A stretch of DNA of 64,000 nucleotides from Lunularia cruciata. Its lineage: Eukaryota; Streptophyta; Marchantiopsida; Lunulariales; Lunulariaceae. The position numbers and the translations under genes are program-made. Location: the NCBI GenBank assembly GCA_948567375.1, contig OX419759.1, positions 56,831,493 through 56,895,492 of the forward strand, given 5' to 3'. Positions 33,374 through 44,839 of the stretch are shown one piece after another. Below the pieces are notes generated by a model. That model did not search any database. It was not told the DNA's origin and saw only the letters and a program-made list of their open reading frames with translations. The stretch's first letter is position 1; every line of letters begins with the position of its first letter.

Positions 33374-33985
33374 TGTGGTAACACACTTTGTGCTTCTTAA
33401 TGCAGATTCTTGTGACTTTTCTGGTGCAATGGGGTAATTACCTAGGTTAGATTCACATTAGCAATTAGAATTTAGAACTTAGTGCCTATTCCTCCAAGTG
33501 ACTGACCAATTCCATGTAAAAGACCAAGACCGAGGAGAGAAATAGGAGAATGGAAACTCACATTGGGACATTTGAATGAGGGAAAACTCCAAATGCCTAG
33601 CATGAGCTTTGGCTTTGGTATTTATAGATAACATACAAAGCCCTTGAGAAGCTTTTCAAGAGGCTTCCCCAAGCCATTTTCTTAGAGTGCAAGCCAAGTT
33701 AACTAGGAAGCTTCTCAAGAAGCTTTCTTCTAGAAGCCGCCTACTTGGCATGCAAGCTAAGCTAGTAAACTTCCCCGAGCCGCTTTCTTAGATTGCAAGC
33801 CAAATTAACTGGGAAGCTTCTCAAGAAGCTTCCTTCTAGAAGCCGTTTACTTGGCGTGCAAGCTAAGGTAATTAGAAGCTTCTAGAAGCTTCCTGCTTGG
33901 GGTGCAAGTTAACTAGTTGGGAAGCTTTCTAGATTCTTCTAGAATATTCTAGGCTAATTTGGTTATTCTCTACTTTGTTAGCCTA
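33374..33985 (+). repeat. LTR-2, copy 2
   Basis: Starts TGTGGTAACACACTTTG, preceded by an A/G-rich stretch (AAAGAAGGACAAGG) that could be a weak polypurine tract. A TATTTATAG box lies near 33615. It contains the 106-bp tandem repeat. The right end, before the minus-strand integrase at 33991, is not precisely defined. With copy 1 it brackets the ORF-a copy, suggesting a non-autonomous element LTR-2/ORF-a/LTR-2. Confidence 0.5.
33664..33935. repeat. 106-bp tandem repeat with GAAGCTTC palindromes
   Basis: Units start at 33664 and 33770 with CTTCCCC(A/G)AGCC and run through TGCAAGCCAA(G/A)TTAACT, GGAAGCTTCTCAAGAAGCTT and CTTCTAGAAGCCG. A partial third unit follows at 33876-33935. Nested AAGCTT and TCTAGA palindromes make each unit able to fold. 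Confidence 0.75.
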
Positions 33986-33990
33986 ATTAT

Positions 33991-35785
33991 CTACATCACT
34001 AAACTCCATATTGTTACATTCCAAATGACATTGTAACATGAAATGATGTTTTGGAAGAAAGATTTTGCAACTTTTTTTGCATCATCTTTCCAAGTTGCCT
34101 TGGCTTCAACTATCTTGGTAGCATTATTTTTGCACACCAAGATGTATCTCTTCCTTGTGAATTGGGTCACCGGTTGAATCAAATCCACAAAATCAATTCC
34201 CCATTTCTCAAACAAGGCCAATGGCAAAATTGGTCTCAAAGGCCATTGGGAAGTGGCTGTCGGCTTTCCTATTCTTTGAAAGGCATCAAAACTTTGGATA
34301 TGAGCATGAGTATCCTTGTACATTGTAGGCCACCAATACCCCAATGAAAGAATTTTCTTCACTATGCTCTTCAAGGCATAGTGTCCTCTCGATGCTTCTA
34401 AGTGCAAGGACTCTATTACTCCTACTTTGTATGCCTCAAGGCATCTCCAAAGTACTTTATCTTTGTCTATTTTAAACAAAATATTGTGTTTTAGCTGGTA
34501 TGGTCTCATTTTCCTAAGGAAGACTGCCCTTTGCTCTGGGTCTAGTCCCTCAAGACATTGGCAAGTATGCAGATAGTGATATTTGGCCACATACCTTGCA
34601 CTCCCCATTGCCATCAAATGATATAGCTCTTTGTCAAGAAACCAATCATCAACTTCCAAGCCTTGGTCTTGAGTTTTTAACCTAAATAGGATGTGTGCAT
34701 TTGAATGCAAAGCTCCCTTCCTTACTTGTACAATGTATGTGAATTCTTGTAACAACAAGATCCACCTTGTAATTTCCCCCCACAAATCTGCCTTCTTTAC
34801 CAAATGTTGTAAAGCATAATGGTCTACATAGAAGACAAACTCACATCACAACAAATAGTGGCAAAAATTCTTGCAAGTACACACCATTCTAAGTACTTCT
34901 CTTTTAGTCATCAAATAATTCTTTTTTGCAACTAAAAGCTGCCCGTTGGCATAATAATTGGATAGTCTTTCTTCTTCTTGTCCTTTTAGCTCAAGACTAC
35001 TCCAATTACCATGGACAAAGTGTCCACATACACATGAAAAGGAGCATCCCAATTTGGAGTCCTCATAACTTGTGCTTCAACAAGTTTCTTCTTCAACACT
35101 TTGGAAAGCTTCTTCTTGTTCTACTTCACACAAATAGTCTTTGGACTTCTTTAGAAGCTTTGTGAGTGGTGCAACAAACACCACATAATTTGATATGAAG
35201 CATCTATAATATCCAACATGTCCCAAGAAGGCCCTCATCTCCTGATTTTTTTTAGGGGATTCCAAAGTTGAGATGACTTTCACCTTCACAACATCAACTT
35301 CAATACCTCATCTTGAGACCCAATGCCCTAGAATAATCCCTTCTTTCATTGCAAAAAAACATTTCTCTAGGTGTAATGGCAAGCCAACAAAATCACATCT
35401 TTCAAAAGTTTGGTGAAGGTAATCTAAATGTATTTCTCTTTGCACAAACACACAAAAATCATCAATGAAGACTTCCATAAATTTCCATGGAAAATCTTTA
35501 AAGATCACATTCATCATCCATTGGAAAGTAGTGGGAGCATTACAAAACCCAAAGGGCATTTGTTTTTAAGTGAAAGTGCCCCAATTGGCAGTAAATGTGG
35601 TTTTGTCCTTTGTCTCTTCTCAAATGGATGCTTGACTATAGCCTAAAAATCAATCAAGAAAACTATAGCAAGGATGACTGGGTACTTGGTCCAAAATTAT
35701 ATTAATAAAATGTAAGGGATGATGATCCTTCCTCATAATTGCATTAAGCTTGCAGAAATCTTGGCACACTCAAATCTTCCCATTC
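33991..35785 (-). pseudogene. Truncated Ty3/gypsy pol (RT, RNase H, integrase), copy N
   Basis: Minus strand, in order: RT palm pieces MPFGFCNAPTTFQ and FMEVFIDDFCVF (35559-35308), the post-palm FLGHVGYYRCFISNY (35289-35077), RNase H remnants (TKREVLRMV near 34900), then a 270-codon frame (34803-33991) with the RNase H end, the HHCC zinc region of integrase (last Cys changed: IQSFDAFQ) and the start of the catalytic core (EKWGIDFVDLIQP). It breaks off before the DDE Glu. The 5' side stops at about 35785, where an LTR-1 is joined. The FIDDF palm and the family's primer-binding-site type point to an Athila-like non-chromovirus. Not functional. Confidence 0.8.
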
Positions 35786-35789
35786 TTCT

Positions 35790-37147
35790 TAATCACAACG
35801 CCATCAAATCTTTTCAAACAATCTTGATTGTGATGATTCAGGCTCTCCCAAAAATAGCATTTCATTGCAAAACAACTTCACCTTAGAATTGTGTTCCACC
35901 GCTCCACTGAAGGTACAAGTTCCTTGATCAAAATTGCTTCACATCAACTTGAGTTGCACTCACAAATGAAAAATACTACCAACACTACAATTCCTCTCAA
36001 ATCTGTCAAGGCATTGCTTCAATTGCACTTCACTTAGGATCAAATAGACAGAATGAAGATCAAGGCTATGGAATCTAACATCCAACAAACACACTGATTT
36101 GCACTTCAAAATTCTCCACACACTCACAAATTCACATATAAAATTGATACTTGGAATTAAGCTCAAGCAACGAGACACTGCTTCGCAACACTTTACTTTA
36201 TCTATTCTCAAAAATTATGAGCAATGAACAACATATGACTATGAATGCCACTCTTAAATAGTGAAGCAAATGACAATTACTAACAACTATATCATTCCCA
36301 ACTCTTCTAACTTGCAGACCCGAAATGACAATGCACCTCTTCATATCTGCCTCTTCAAATCTCAATTTTGTTACTACTCCAATCCAATGTCTACTTCTTC
36401 CTCAAGGCCATCAAGACACTTACTCTGGAACCTTAGTCATGGAACTTGGAAAACTAACATTCTTGCCAAAAATGTGATCCAAAGCCTGCTCAAGACCTCA
36501 ATTCTTGTGATCACATCTAACTTCCAAATTGCATGATTTCTCATTGCAAATTTGGAGTTCTTCTTCCCACCTCCCATCTTTCTCTCTTCCACTCTGGGTT
36601 GGGAGCTAATCTTCCTACTGATTCTTGGATAACTCTCTTGACTCCCTCTCGACACACCTGCGCGTCTTTGACTACACTTCCCTTCTCATGATCTCTTGCA
36701 AGGCCACTTCTTAATGGCGATGGAAAATTACTTGTCATTGCATTGTCACTAACCCAAATTTTATATTGGTGCACCTCTTCCGTCTTTCTTCACTTCAAGT
36801 TTCTATCAAGAAATCATACCTCTTGTATGCTCCTATCACTATCAATTTTCCCTCACTTGTATGACCTCCATTTTTGTGAACGGTACCTTCTTGAATGTCT
36901 TGCCCTAAAGGAAAGTTGTTACACTATCCTCACCTCAGGTTGAGCGCCCCCGAGACAAAGTCTCCTTACTTTGGGCTGCATGCTGACAAGGCAATTTCAA
37001 GTACCTTGCCTTCTGACACAAAGGCACTTTACCCTGGATTACACCCCGAGGACACCTTTCTTTGCCTTCTTTTGCCATAGAGGTGCAATACAACTTCTTC
37101 TGTACACTTCTTTTTCAAAATTAAGAAAAGAAAATGTAGGTACCACA
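35790..37147 (-). repeat. LTR-1 copy C, between two pol regions
   Basis: Begins on the minus strand at 37147 with TGTGGTACCTACA, immediately downstream of a polypurine tract and an integrase end, so it is the 3' LTR of the pol at 37170-39003. It keeps the U3 start and part of the ORF (36774-36541), ends the ORF region near 36390, and carries the conserved CTATTTAAG box (about 36250) and R-U5 region. It stops about 200 bp short of the usual TTGTCACA end, at the junction with RT near 35788. An internal part of the ORF is deleted compared with copy D. Confidence 0.75.
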
Positions 37148-37165
37148 TACCCCATCCCTCAAACA
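37148..37165 (-). other. Polypurine tract before LTR-1 copy C
   Basis: Minus strand GTTTGAGGGATGGGGTA directly precedes TGTGGTACC. The same arrangement is at 50136-50148. This fixes the LTR start. Confidence 0.7.
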
Positions 37166-37169
37166 TGAG

Positions 37170-39003
37170 CATCCTTGTTAACATAGACCTCGGGTGTCTT
37201 AGAGACTTCCGAGCCTATGGTCCAATATCTCCAAACTCTCCACCCGTTCACTCAAGTGGCAAATGGTTGCCCTTCCAAATCTGCAAGTTCAATGGACCTA
37301 TTATCATAAAGATGAAGAAGAACTTGATAGGGACCCATCCATCTCAAATGCATTTTGTCTGGAAAAATATTTGGCGATTGTCGTATAACAAAACCAAATC
37401 TATTTTGCAAAAAATCATAGACTTGATGTGCTTATTGTGCCTGACTTTCTGCTGGTCTTGTACTTCTTTCATGGTTTGCATTGCATTGTCTCTCTTCTCT
37501 TCTAACCATATCAGTTGATGGATTCAAAGATCTTGACTTTCTTCTTCCAACAAATGTTCTTCGCAAAGAATCCGATATGTTGAGACTTCAAATTCAACTG
37601 GTAGTATGGGGTGCAAGCTGTATGTCAAGAAGTATGGGGTTTTCTTGGTTGTAATCTTTTTTATCATTTGATATGCCCACAATGCGGCAGGTAACATCGT
37701 GTCACAGTCAGAGGCATAATTGATAGTCACCTTATCAAGAATTTAGCAAAGTAACCCATTTGCCTTTTCCGTTAAGCCATTTGCTTCTGGATTATAAGGA
37801 GTCATCTTTCGATGTTTAATCTGAAAGTATTTTGTTAACGCCTCCATCACAAAGTTCAAGATATGTGCCCTTCTATCACTGACCAGTTCTAGAGGGTATC
37901 CATATTGGGAGATAATGTTTCAAAAGATAAATTCCGCCATTGTTTCCGCATCATCTTTGCGAGTTGTTCTCGCTTTGACCATCTTGGTAGCATAGTCAAT
38001 GCAAACCAAAATGTAGCATTTTCTTGTGACTTGGGTTACTGGTTGTATTGGTCCCACAAAATCAATTCCCCATTTCTAAAATGGGACCAATGGTAAAATT
38101 GGTCTCAAAGACCATTGGGAAGTAGCAGTTAGCTTTCTTGTTCTCTAACAAGCATCATAGCTTCAATATGCATGCACTACATCCGAGTTGTAAAGGCACC
38201 AAAGGAGGTGCCTTCCCTATCCTTGTACATTGTAGGCCACCAGTACCCCAAAGAAAGAATGTCCTCTCAATGCTTCAGAGTGTAAAGAATCAATTACGCC
38301 TCTGACTTTGTATGACTCCAAGCATTGCCAAAGTACTTTGTCTTTGCCCATCTTGAATAAAATGTTGTGTTTCAGCTGATACGGCCCCATTTTCTTAAGA
38401 AAGACTGCTCTTTGCTCCGGGTCCAGCCCTTCACGACACTAGAGAGTATGCAAATAATGATATTTGGTTGCATACCTTGTACTTTGCATTGCCTTTAATT
38501 GATATAACTCTTCATTAGGGAACCAATTGTCGATCTTCCATTCTTGGTCTTGAGTCTCCAACCTGGACAGGAAGTCATGAATGAAGTATCCACATATACA
38601 TGAAAAGGGGCATCCCAATTTGGGGCCCTCATAACTTGTGCTTCAACCAGTTTCTTCTTCAATACTTGGAAAGCTTCTTCTTGACTTGCTTCCCACAGGT
38701 AGTCTTTGGATTTCTTTAGAAGCTTTGTAACGGGTGCAACAAGCACTGCATAGTTTGACAAAGTGTCTGTAGTATCCAACATGTCCTAAGAAGGCTCGCT
38801 GCTCCTGAATGTTCTTTGGAGATTCCAAAGCTGAGATTACTTTAACCTTCTTGACATTGACTTCAATACCTCAGCTTGACACCCAATGCCCCAGAAGAAT
38901 TCCGTCCTTCATTGCAAAGAAGCATTTCTCCGGGTGTAGTGACAAATTAGCAAAATGACACCTTTCAAAAGTTTGGCAAAGGTAATCCAAATGTACATCT
39001 CTT
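37170..39003 (-). pseudogene. Truncated Ty3/gypsy pol, copy with RNase H deletion
   Basis: Minus strand from 39003: end of the RT palm, FLGHVGYYRHFVK (38828-38643), the start of RNase H (FHVYVDTSFMT, about 38590) joined to the RNase H-integrase linker (RLKTKNG), so most of RNase H is deleted. Integrase follows, with the catalytic-core motifs DYATKM, a changed SDRRAH where D-x-G is expected, and the ANGLTEKANG segment with the DDE Glu; 37730-37524 keeps INYASDCDTMLPAALWAYQ. It ends at the polypurine tract at 37165. The 5' side is cut within RT by the end of element M at 39009. Same family as the pol at 48003 and 63030. Confidence 0.78.
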
Positions 39004-39008
39004 CGCCT

Positions 39009-39702
39009 TGCGACCCGGCCTGTCTCTCACTCAGGATGAACCTCTGATGGCTATTATGGTAGCGCACCATGGACTAAGAAGGCAAGGAACCCCAACTCCA
39101 TCATACTCCTCCAAGGCTAACACTCCAAGACTCAAGACATTGCTCATTAGAGAACTCAATGAGAGAGAGATAGTTGCAAATGAAAGGATGATGAGTACCT
39201 CTTCACCCCTTGTTTATATACTTGTGAAATAGTTATGCACTAAAGTTACTAATTACCATAGTAACTCTCAATTTACTAGACTAAAAGTCAAGTAAAGTCA
39301 AAAAGTAGAAAGGAATATCCATTCACATGGGCATATTCCTCTAAGCATGTGGTCTTATCTTGACCTAACTACTAAGTCAAGGATTCCTTCACATGGGCTA
39401 TCCTTGGGCTAAAGAAGAATCCAAAACAAAAAGGCTTGCGGGCCCAAGAGTTCTCAACTCTTTCCTCAAAGCCAAACACCTAGGAATAATACCAAGTCAA
39501 CACACTAAAATCTAAAATAGTGGTGCTCATCTTTTCTACTTCCTCTAAAGTAAGGTCCCCTCTATCTTAGCTATGACTAACTTTAGCTAACCATGACTAA
39601 TATAGAACCATCCTTTATCTCTATATAAATAATATCCCCTAAGTACTTGTAATACCAAGCTAAATATCACAATACCACACACATGCACAAATGGGTGTTA
39701 CA
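39009..39702 (-). repeat. 3' LTR of element M
   Basis: Runs on the minus strand from TGTAACACCC (39702) to GGCCGGGTCGCA (39009), with a TATATAAACAAG box near 39215. It matches the 5' LTR at 45691-46354 closely, with scattered substitutions and small indels. Confidence 0.88.
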
Positions 39703-39715
39703 TTTACCCCCGGAC
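39703..39715 (-). other. Polypurine tract of element M
   Basis: GTCCGGGGGTAAA on the minus strand immediately before the 3' LTR. It primes plus-strand synthesis in LTR retrotransposons. Confidence 0.7.
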
Positions 39716-39722
39716 TAAGTTT

Positions 39723-42700
39723 TCACTTTGTTTCCAATTGAAATGGAGAATATCCGGTGGAAGTCTTCATGGTTGTCCTATACTCCCACAAAATTGTATG
39801 AATCCTCTTGTCCCAATGATGTTTAGCCCTCTTTATTTCTGCATCTTTGGCCAACATCATGCACAAGGTCTGATTGGTTCTCTCCACCAAGCCATTGGAA
39901 TTTGGCTTATAGGATTTAGTTACTCTATGTGTGATAGAGAAGTGTCGTAGCATGGATGTAGTAATGCTTCTTGTAAACTCTTCTCCTCTATCAAAAACCA
40001 ACTCCAAAGGGCATCCAAACTTAGTGATATGTGTTCATAAAGAAATCTACCCAGTTCATCTTCATTCTTGTCCCTCAATGGTCTAACCTCAACCCCCTTG
40101 GTAAGATAATCAATAACTACCACAATGTACCAATTGTTCCTTGGGGCTCTATTGAGAGGACCTACAAAATCAATTCCCCACTTCTCAAAAGGTCCTAGCA
40201 ATGGAATTGATCTAAGTGGTAGAGTGGATGTAGACTTTCTAGCAAAAGCTTGACAAACATGACAAGTTTTGCAATAATCAAGACAATCCTTGAAATTCCC
40301 TCTCCAATGGTAACCTGCATCTAGAATCTTGAAAGCAATCACCTTTCCTGCAAAGTGTCCTCCACATACTAAACCTTCATGAAACTCCTTCATGAGTAGG
40401 ATAGACTCTTCCTTACCCATTGCTCTTTGAAGTAGACCATCTGCTCCTTGGTGAAAAAGAATATCCTCCACCATTTTGTAAGGTCTAGATCTTGCTGCAA
40501 GGGCCTTCCTTTCCCTAGCATGCATCCCTTTTGGATAGTTACCTCTTGTCACAAAATCCACAATCTCCTTGTACTCCATTGGAACCTCTTGAGTGATTGA
40601 GATTATCATGAGCTCCTCATCTGGGAAGGAATTATCCATTGGCTCATCTCCATCATGATCATAGGCTCTAGATAACAAATCAGCATTTGCATGTTTCTTT
40701 CCTGGTCTATCCTCAATGGTGTAGTCATACTCAGACAAGAGTATCATCCACCTTGCTAGTCTCCCTTCAACATAAGGCTTGTTGAATATGTACTTCAAAG
40801 CCTTGTGATCCGTGACAATGGTGGCTTTCCCTCCAATCAAGTAGTGTCTAAACTTCTTGAGACCAAAGATCATTGCCAACCCTTCTCTCTCCATGACAGA
40901 GTAGTTCTTCTCTGCTGAAACCATCTGCCTACTAGCATAAGCTATTGGATGATCATGCCCATCTTGGTCTAATTGACTAAGAGTGCATCCTATAGCTACA
41001 TTAGAAGCATCAGTGTAGAGGATGAAAGGCTTACTCCAATCAAGTTTAGCAAGAATTAAAGCTACAACAAGGGATTGCTTGAGCTCCTCAAAAGCTTTGA
41101 GAGTCTTCTTGTTCTCCAAAATCACCATGTTATCTACACCCTTCTTCATGTAGATGGTCAATGCATAAGCCTTGTTGGAAAATGAGAAGATGAACCTCCT
41201 ATAGTATCCAACCATCACCAAGAACTGGCATAACTTTGTCAAGCTTGAAGGGAATGGAAGGTTTGAGATTTTCCTCACCTTCTTAGGATCAACTGCTATT
41301 CCATCCTTGGAGATGATGTGCCCTAAAAGTAGACCTTCTTCACATCCAAAAATGCACTTCTCTAGGTTGAGTGATGCATTTGCCTCATCCAAGCGTTGCA
41401 AGACCTTGATTAGGTGCTCAAAGTGCTCCTCCTTGTTCCCATAGACACAAAAGTCATCAATGAAGTCTCTCACAAATTTCCCATTGAAAGGTTCAAATAC
41501 CTTGTTCATGAACCGTTGGAATGTGGCTGGAGCATTGCAAAGCCCAAAAGGCATGACCTTGCAAGCATAAGTTCCCCAAGGTGTGGTGAATGTAGTGTGT
41601 TGTTGATGCTCTGGTGAAATCTTGATTTGGTTATATCCACTATAACCATCTCCAAAACTATACCTCTCATGACCTGCAGCTTCCTCCAAGATCTCATCAA
41701 TGAATGGCAATGGGTTGTAGTCTTTCTTGGTAACAACATTGAGCTTCTTGTAATCCACACATACCCAAAGCTTGCTATTCTTTTTCTTCACAATGACAAT
41801 TGGAGACACCCATTCTGAATTCTCTACCTCAAAGATAAATCCAGCCTCCTTGAGCTTATTAATCTCCTCCTTCACAACCAAAGATATTGGTGGGCTAATG
41901 CGACGGTTTTTTTGGCAGATTGGTCTTGCATGTGACTCCACCTCTATCTTGTGCTCCTCCAAGGTAACTTCCTTCAAATCCTTGTAATTGAAAGCAAACA
42001 CATGGATAAACTTGCGGAAAATCTCCTCAAATCTCACCTTCTCCTCCTTGGTAATATTTGGGCCATACTTGAGGGTAGCTATCGTTCTCTCTACCTCAAG
42101 TGTCAATGGTGATTTATCTGGGTTCTTCAAAACCTCTAGCTAAGGTGCAAAATCCATAGCACACAAAGGATACACATGTGAATCAGATTCAGATTCATCC
42201 TCCTCCGTGGAAGTCTCCGTTTCCATGCTTGTGTCCACACATGAAGCTCCTTCTTCAGAATCTGATTCCCAATAATCAGAAGATGATATATCTTAATGTG
42301 AAGTGTTGGTGGTGTTAGTCACAGGAACTATGACTCTATGGTTTGATGGCCCAATCCTCAAGTACCCTTTGTGCCATCAATCAGTTGCGCATGCTACTCC
42401 TAACCATGGCCTCCCAAGAAGTAAGTCAAAGCTTGAATCCTTCAAGACTTGGAAAGTCATGAAATTTTGAACTCCCATAACTGAAACTACCACTTTATCC
42501 ATCACCCTTATTGGTCAAAATTGTTGCTTGTTTGCCATGCTCACCACAAATGTTGAAGGTCTTGAGGGTATCCTACCCAACTTCTTCATCAACCTTTCTG
42601 TCATGGCATTCACCACTAATCCTCCATCAACCAATGCATCCTTGATGTTGTGACCATTCACTCTCACATCAATCTTAGAGGCATATTCACAAGCCTCCCA

Positions 42701-43834
42701 TGGTGCAGGCTTGGCATCTACTACCCCCATTGATACTGGAGTTTTTTCCTTCTTCTTCCTCTTGCTCCTTGTAGAACTCAGACCACCTCTAAGCTCCTTT
42801 CTCAAGGTAGGGTTCAAAGCAATCAATCGGCCCACTGTGATGTTAGCCTTGTGACTACCAACATCCTCCAACACATTGTAGTTCCATTGTTGCTTTGAGA
42901 TCAAGAAGTCCTCCATCCCCAACTTCTTCCTTGGAGTCTTTGTTGTTGATGGTGTTGAGGTGCAAGTGCTCCTAGTAGACATAGGAGTATCCTTGCTTGG
43001 AGTAAATCCTTGAGAAGAGTGAACATCCTCTGCAAAACAATCTCTCTTCTTCTCTTGTGCCAAAAGCTCCAAATTAAGACCCTTGGAGTTTGAGCACTCT
43101 CCTTTCTCATACTTGCTCTCAACCACATCTATGGATGCTATCCCTTTACCTTTGTTTGGATTAGGAGTCACTTAGGTTTCACTACCTCCTTCTTTCCCTC
43201 TATTGGCTCCCTCATAACCCCTACCTCCATGGTAAGTGGAATTTGGGCAATTCCTTTGGATATGGCCTCTTCCTCCACAACCAATACAATTTCTATCATT
43301 GAAATTGTTGGATGGTTGGCCTCCTCTATATGGATAGTTTCCATAACTCATAGGCCCTCTCTCTACATTCAGATCCACCTCTCTCTTCTCCTATAGTTGC
43401 ACCACATTGATCTTGAGATCCGCAAGTTGTTCTATGATGGTTTGAAGTGGATCCTTTGGTAGAGGTGCAAGAACTGGAGCAACTACTACTTGTGGTGAAA
43501 CCATTGCCACCAAAGTATCTGAAGTTCCACAATACTTGTAGCCTTGAGGAGGATGCACAACCTCCTTCACCACCAAATCACTCTCATCCCCTTCCAAACT
43601 CTCTTCCATACGAATTGCGATCTTGATAGCTTCAACCTTGGAAGAAGGTTTTTCATATCTCACCTTGCTTCTAATTTGTGGTCTCAACCCTCCCACAAAA
43701 TTCTTGGTGAGCATGATCCCTATGCCAATGATAGTAGTCTCCACATCATCTCCACCCTTCCTCAACACTATGCAAAATCTGGACTCTAACTTTTCCACTC
43801 TTTCCACATAAACCCCCCCCCCCTTTCTCTCCAT
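39723..43834 (-). pseudogene. Element M gag C-terminus, protease, RT, RNase H, integrase
   Basis: A single minus-strand frame from 43834 to about 40030 with stops at 43391, 43172, 42515, about 42297 and about 42140. It holds one zinc knuckle (CIGCGGRGHIQRNC), a retropepsin with DGG where D-S/T-G is usual (ALVDGGLVVNAMT), and a protease end LLLGRPWL. An uninterrupted 736-codon part (42130-39920) carries RT (FGDGYSGYNQI, MPFGLCNAPATFQ, FIDDFCVYG), RNase H (YTDASNVAIG, MEREGLA, TDHKAL, NADLLSR) and the integrase HHCC zinc and first Asp (WGIDFVGPL). A frameshift near 40030 moves the second Asp and Glu (FDRGEEF, NGLVERTN) to another frame (40007-39723). RT and RNase H look intact; the whole is not functional as it stands. 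Confidence 0.9.
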
Positions 43835-44135
43835 CTACTTGCTTGAGAAAGGTAACATCACTCATCAATCTCTCATAACTCTCATCAGGAAGAAAGTTCT
43901 CAATGGGTGCTGAAGTCAAAGTCTCCCAAGACTCTTCTCGCCCATCTCTCCTCTCTCTCTTTTGGTATTCTGACTCATACCATGTAAGTGTTGCATCCTG
44001 AAAGAAATCTGGTAATAATGAGGCCCACTCATTCTTCCTCCTCTCATTGTTTTCAATGGAAGATCTCTTGAAGTCTCTCACAAAGGCCTCCACATCTTCT
44101 CCATCCTTGCCAAAGAAAACCGGAAGTTTCCCCAT
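43746..44135 (-). pseudogene. Element M gag N-terminal part
   Basis: Starts MGKLPVFFGKDGEDVEAFVR and has the capsid-type segment LLPDFFQDATLTWYES (small residue plus W of plant Gag). The frame is lost inside a run of 11 C on the plus strand (43813-43823), after which Gag continues in the frame opening at 43834 with LTKNFVGGLRPQIRSKV. A one-base change in the run would explain it: either mutation or an assembly error. Confidence 0.78.
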
Positions 44136-44437
44136 CTTAACCCCTCAGTATATTTCTTTTCTCTCAAATTTTTTTGTTTTGTTTTTTTTTACTCTATAAC
44201 TTATAGAGTGTATACATGACTAACACCATCTGAGAGTAATCCACTCTAGGGAACACAAATGGTTCAGGTTGCTCCAAGATTTCTATAGCAACATCAAATC
44301 CTAAAGTGCATATTAATCTAACTCTCATGGATAGTTTATCCATAAGTTGAAAGATTTTCTCCATCACTAATCTTGAGAACTAGCTGATGAAGGTGGTAGT
44401 ATTTCTGTTGCTGTACTAAGACTCTCTCCAAGATCCT

Positions 44438-44839
44438 TCACCAAGTCTCCAAAAATGCTTTTACTCCACTACACTCATGTCCTTTTGGAAGTCCTTCCAC
44501 TGCACAAACCTCACACAACTCCTTGGTCTTAGTTCTTCTCCCTCCTAATCTCGGTGAAGAAGGTCCAACATGCAAACCCAAGTCAAGTAAGCCTCTCCTT
44601 TCCCTCAATCTCTTGCTCTCAAAGGTCAATGGAAATGAAATTGCCTTATGTTCCTTCTCTCCACATAGAAAGCACTTAGACTCACTCTTTCCTCCAAGTG
44701 GTGTAGGTTTTTGGATCCTATCAACACTCTCTTCAAATTCTAGTGTAAACTCTCTTTTCCTCAGATTCACCCATACAATCACCTCAAACTCTTGGGGAAC
44801 CTTGCATAGTCTCAATTTCCTCTCTTGATGACTCTCCAT
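44438..44839 (-). CDS. Extra leader ORF of element M with Cys/His clusters
   Basis: A 133-codon frame between the 5' LTR and gag, on the sense strand of the element and opening with ATG. It is mostly charged. One cluster, CFLCGEKEHKAISF, looks like a zinc knuckle that has lost its last Cys. A second, CEVCAVEGLPKGHEC, could bind zinc. Plant Ty3/gypsy elements usually have no ORF here, although some Tat-lineage elements do. No family recognised. It is either a genuine extra ORF or an isolated gag-like remnant. Confidence 0.45.
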   Translation of the reverse strand: MESHQERKLRLCKVPQEFEVIVWVNLRKREFTLEFEESVDRIQKPTPLGGKSESKCFLCGEKEHKAISFPLTFESKRLRERRGLLDLGLHVGPSSPRLGGRRTKTKELCEVCAVEGLPKGHECSGVKAFLETW

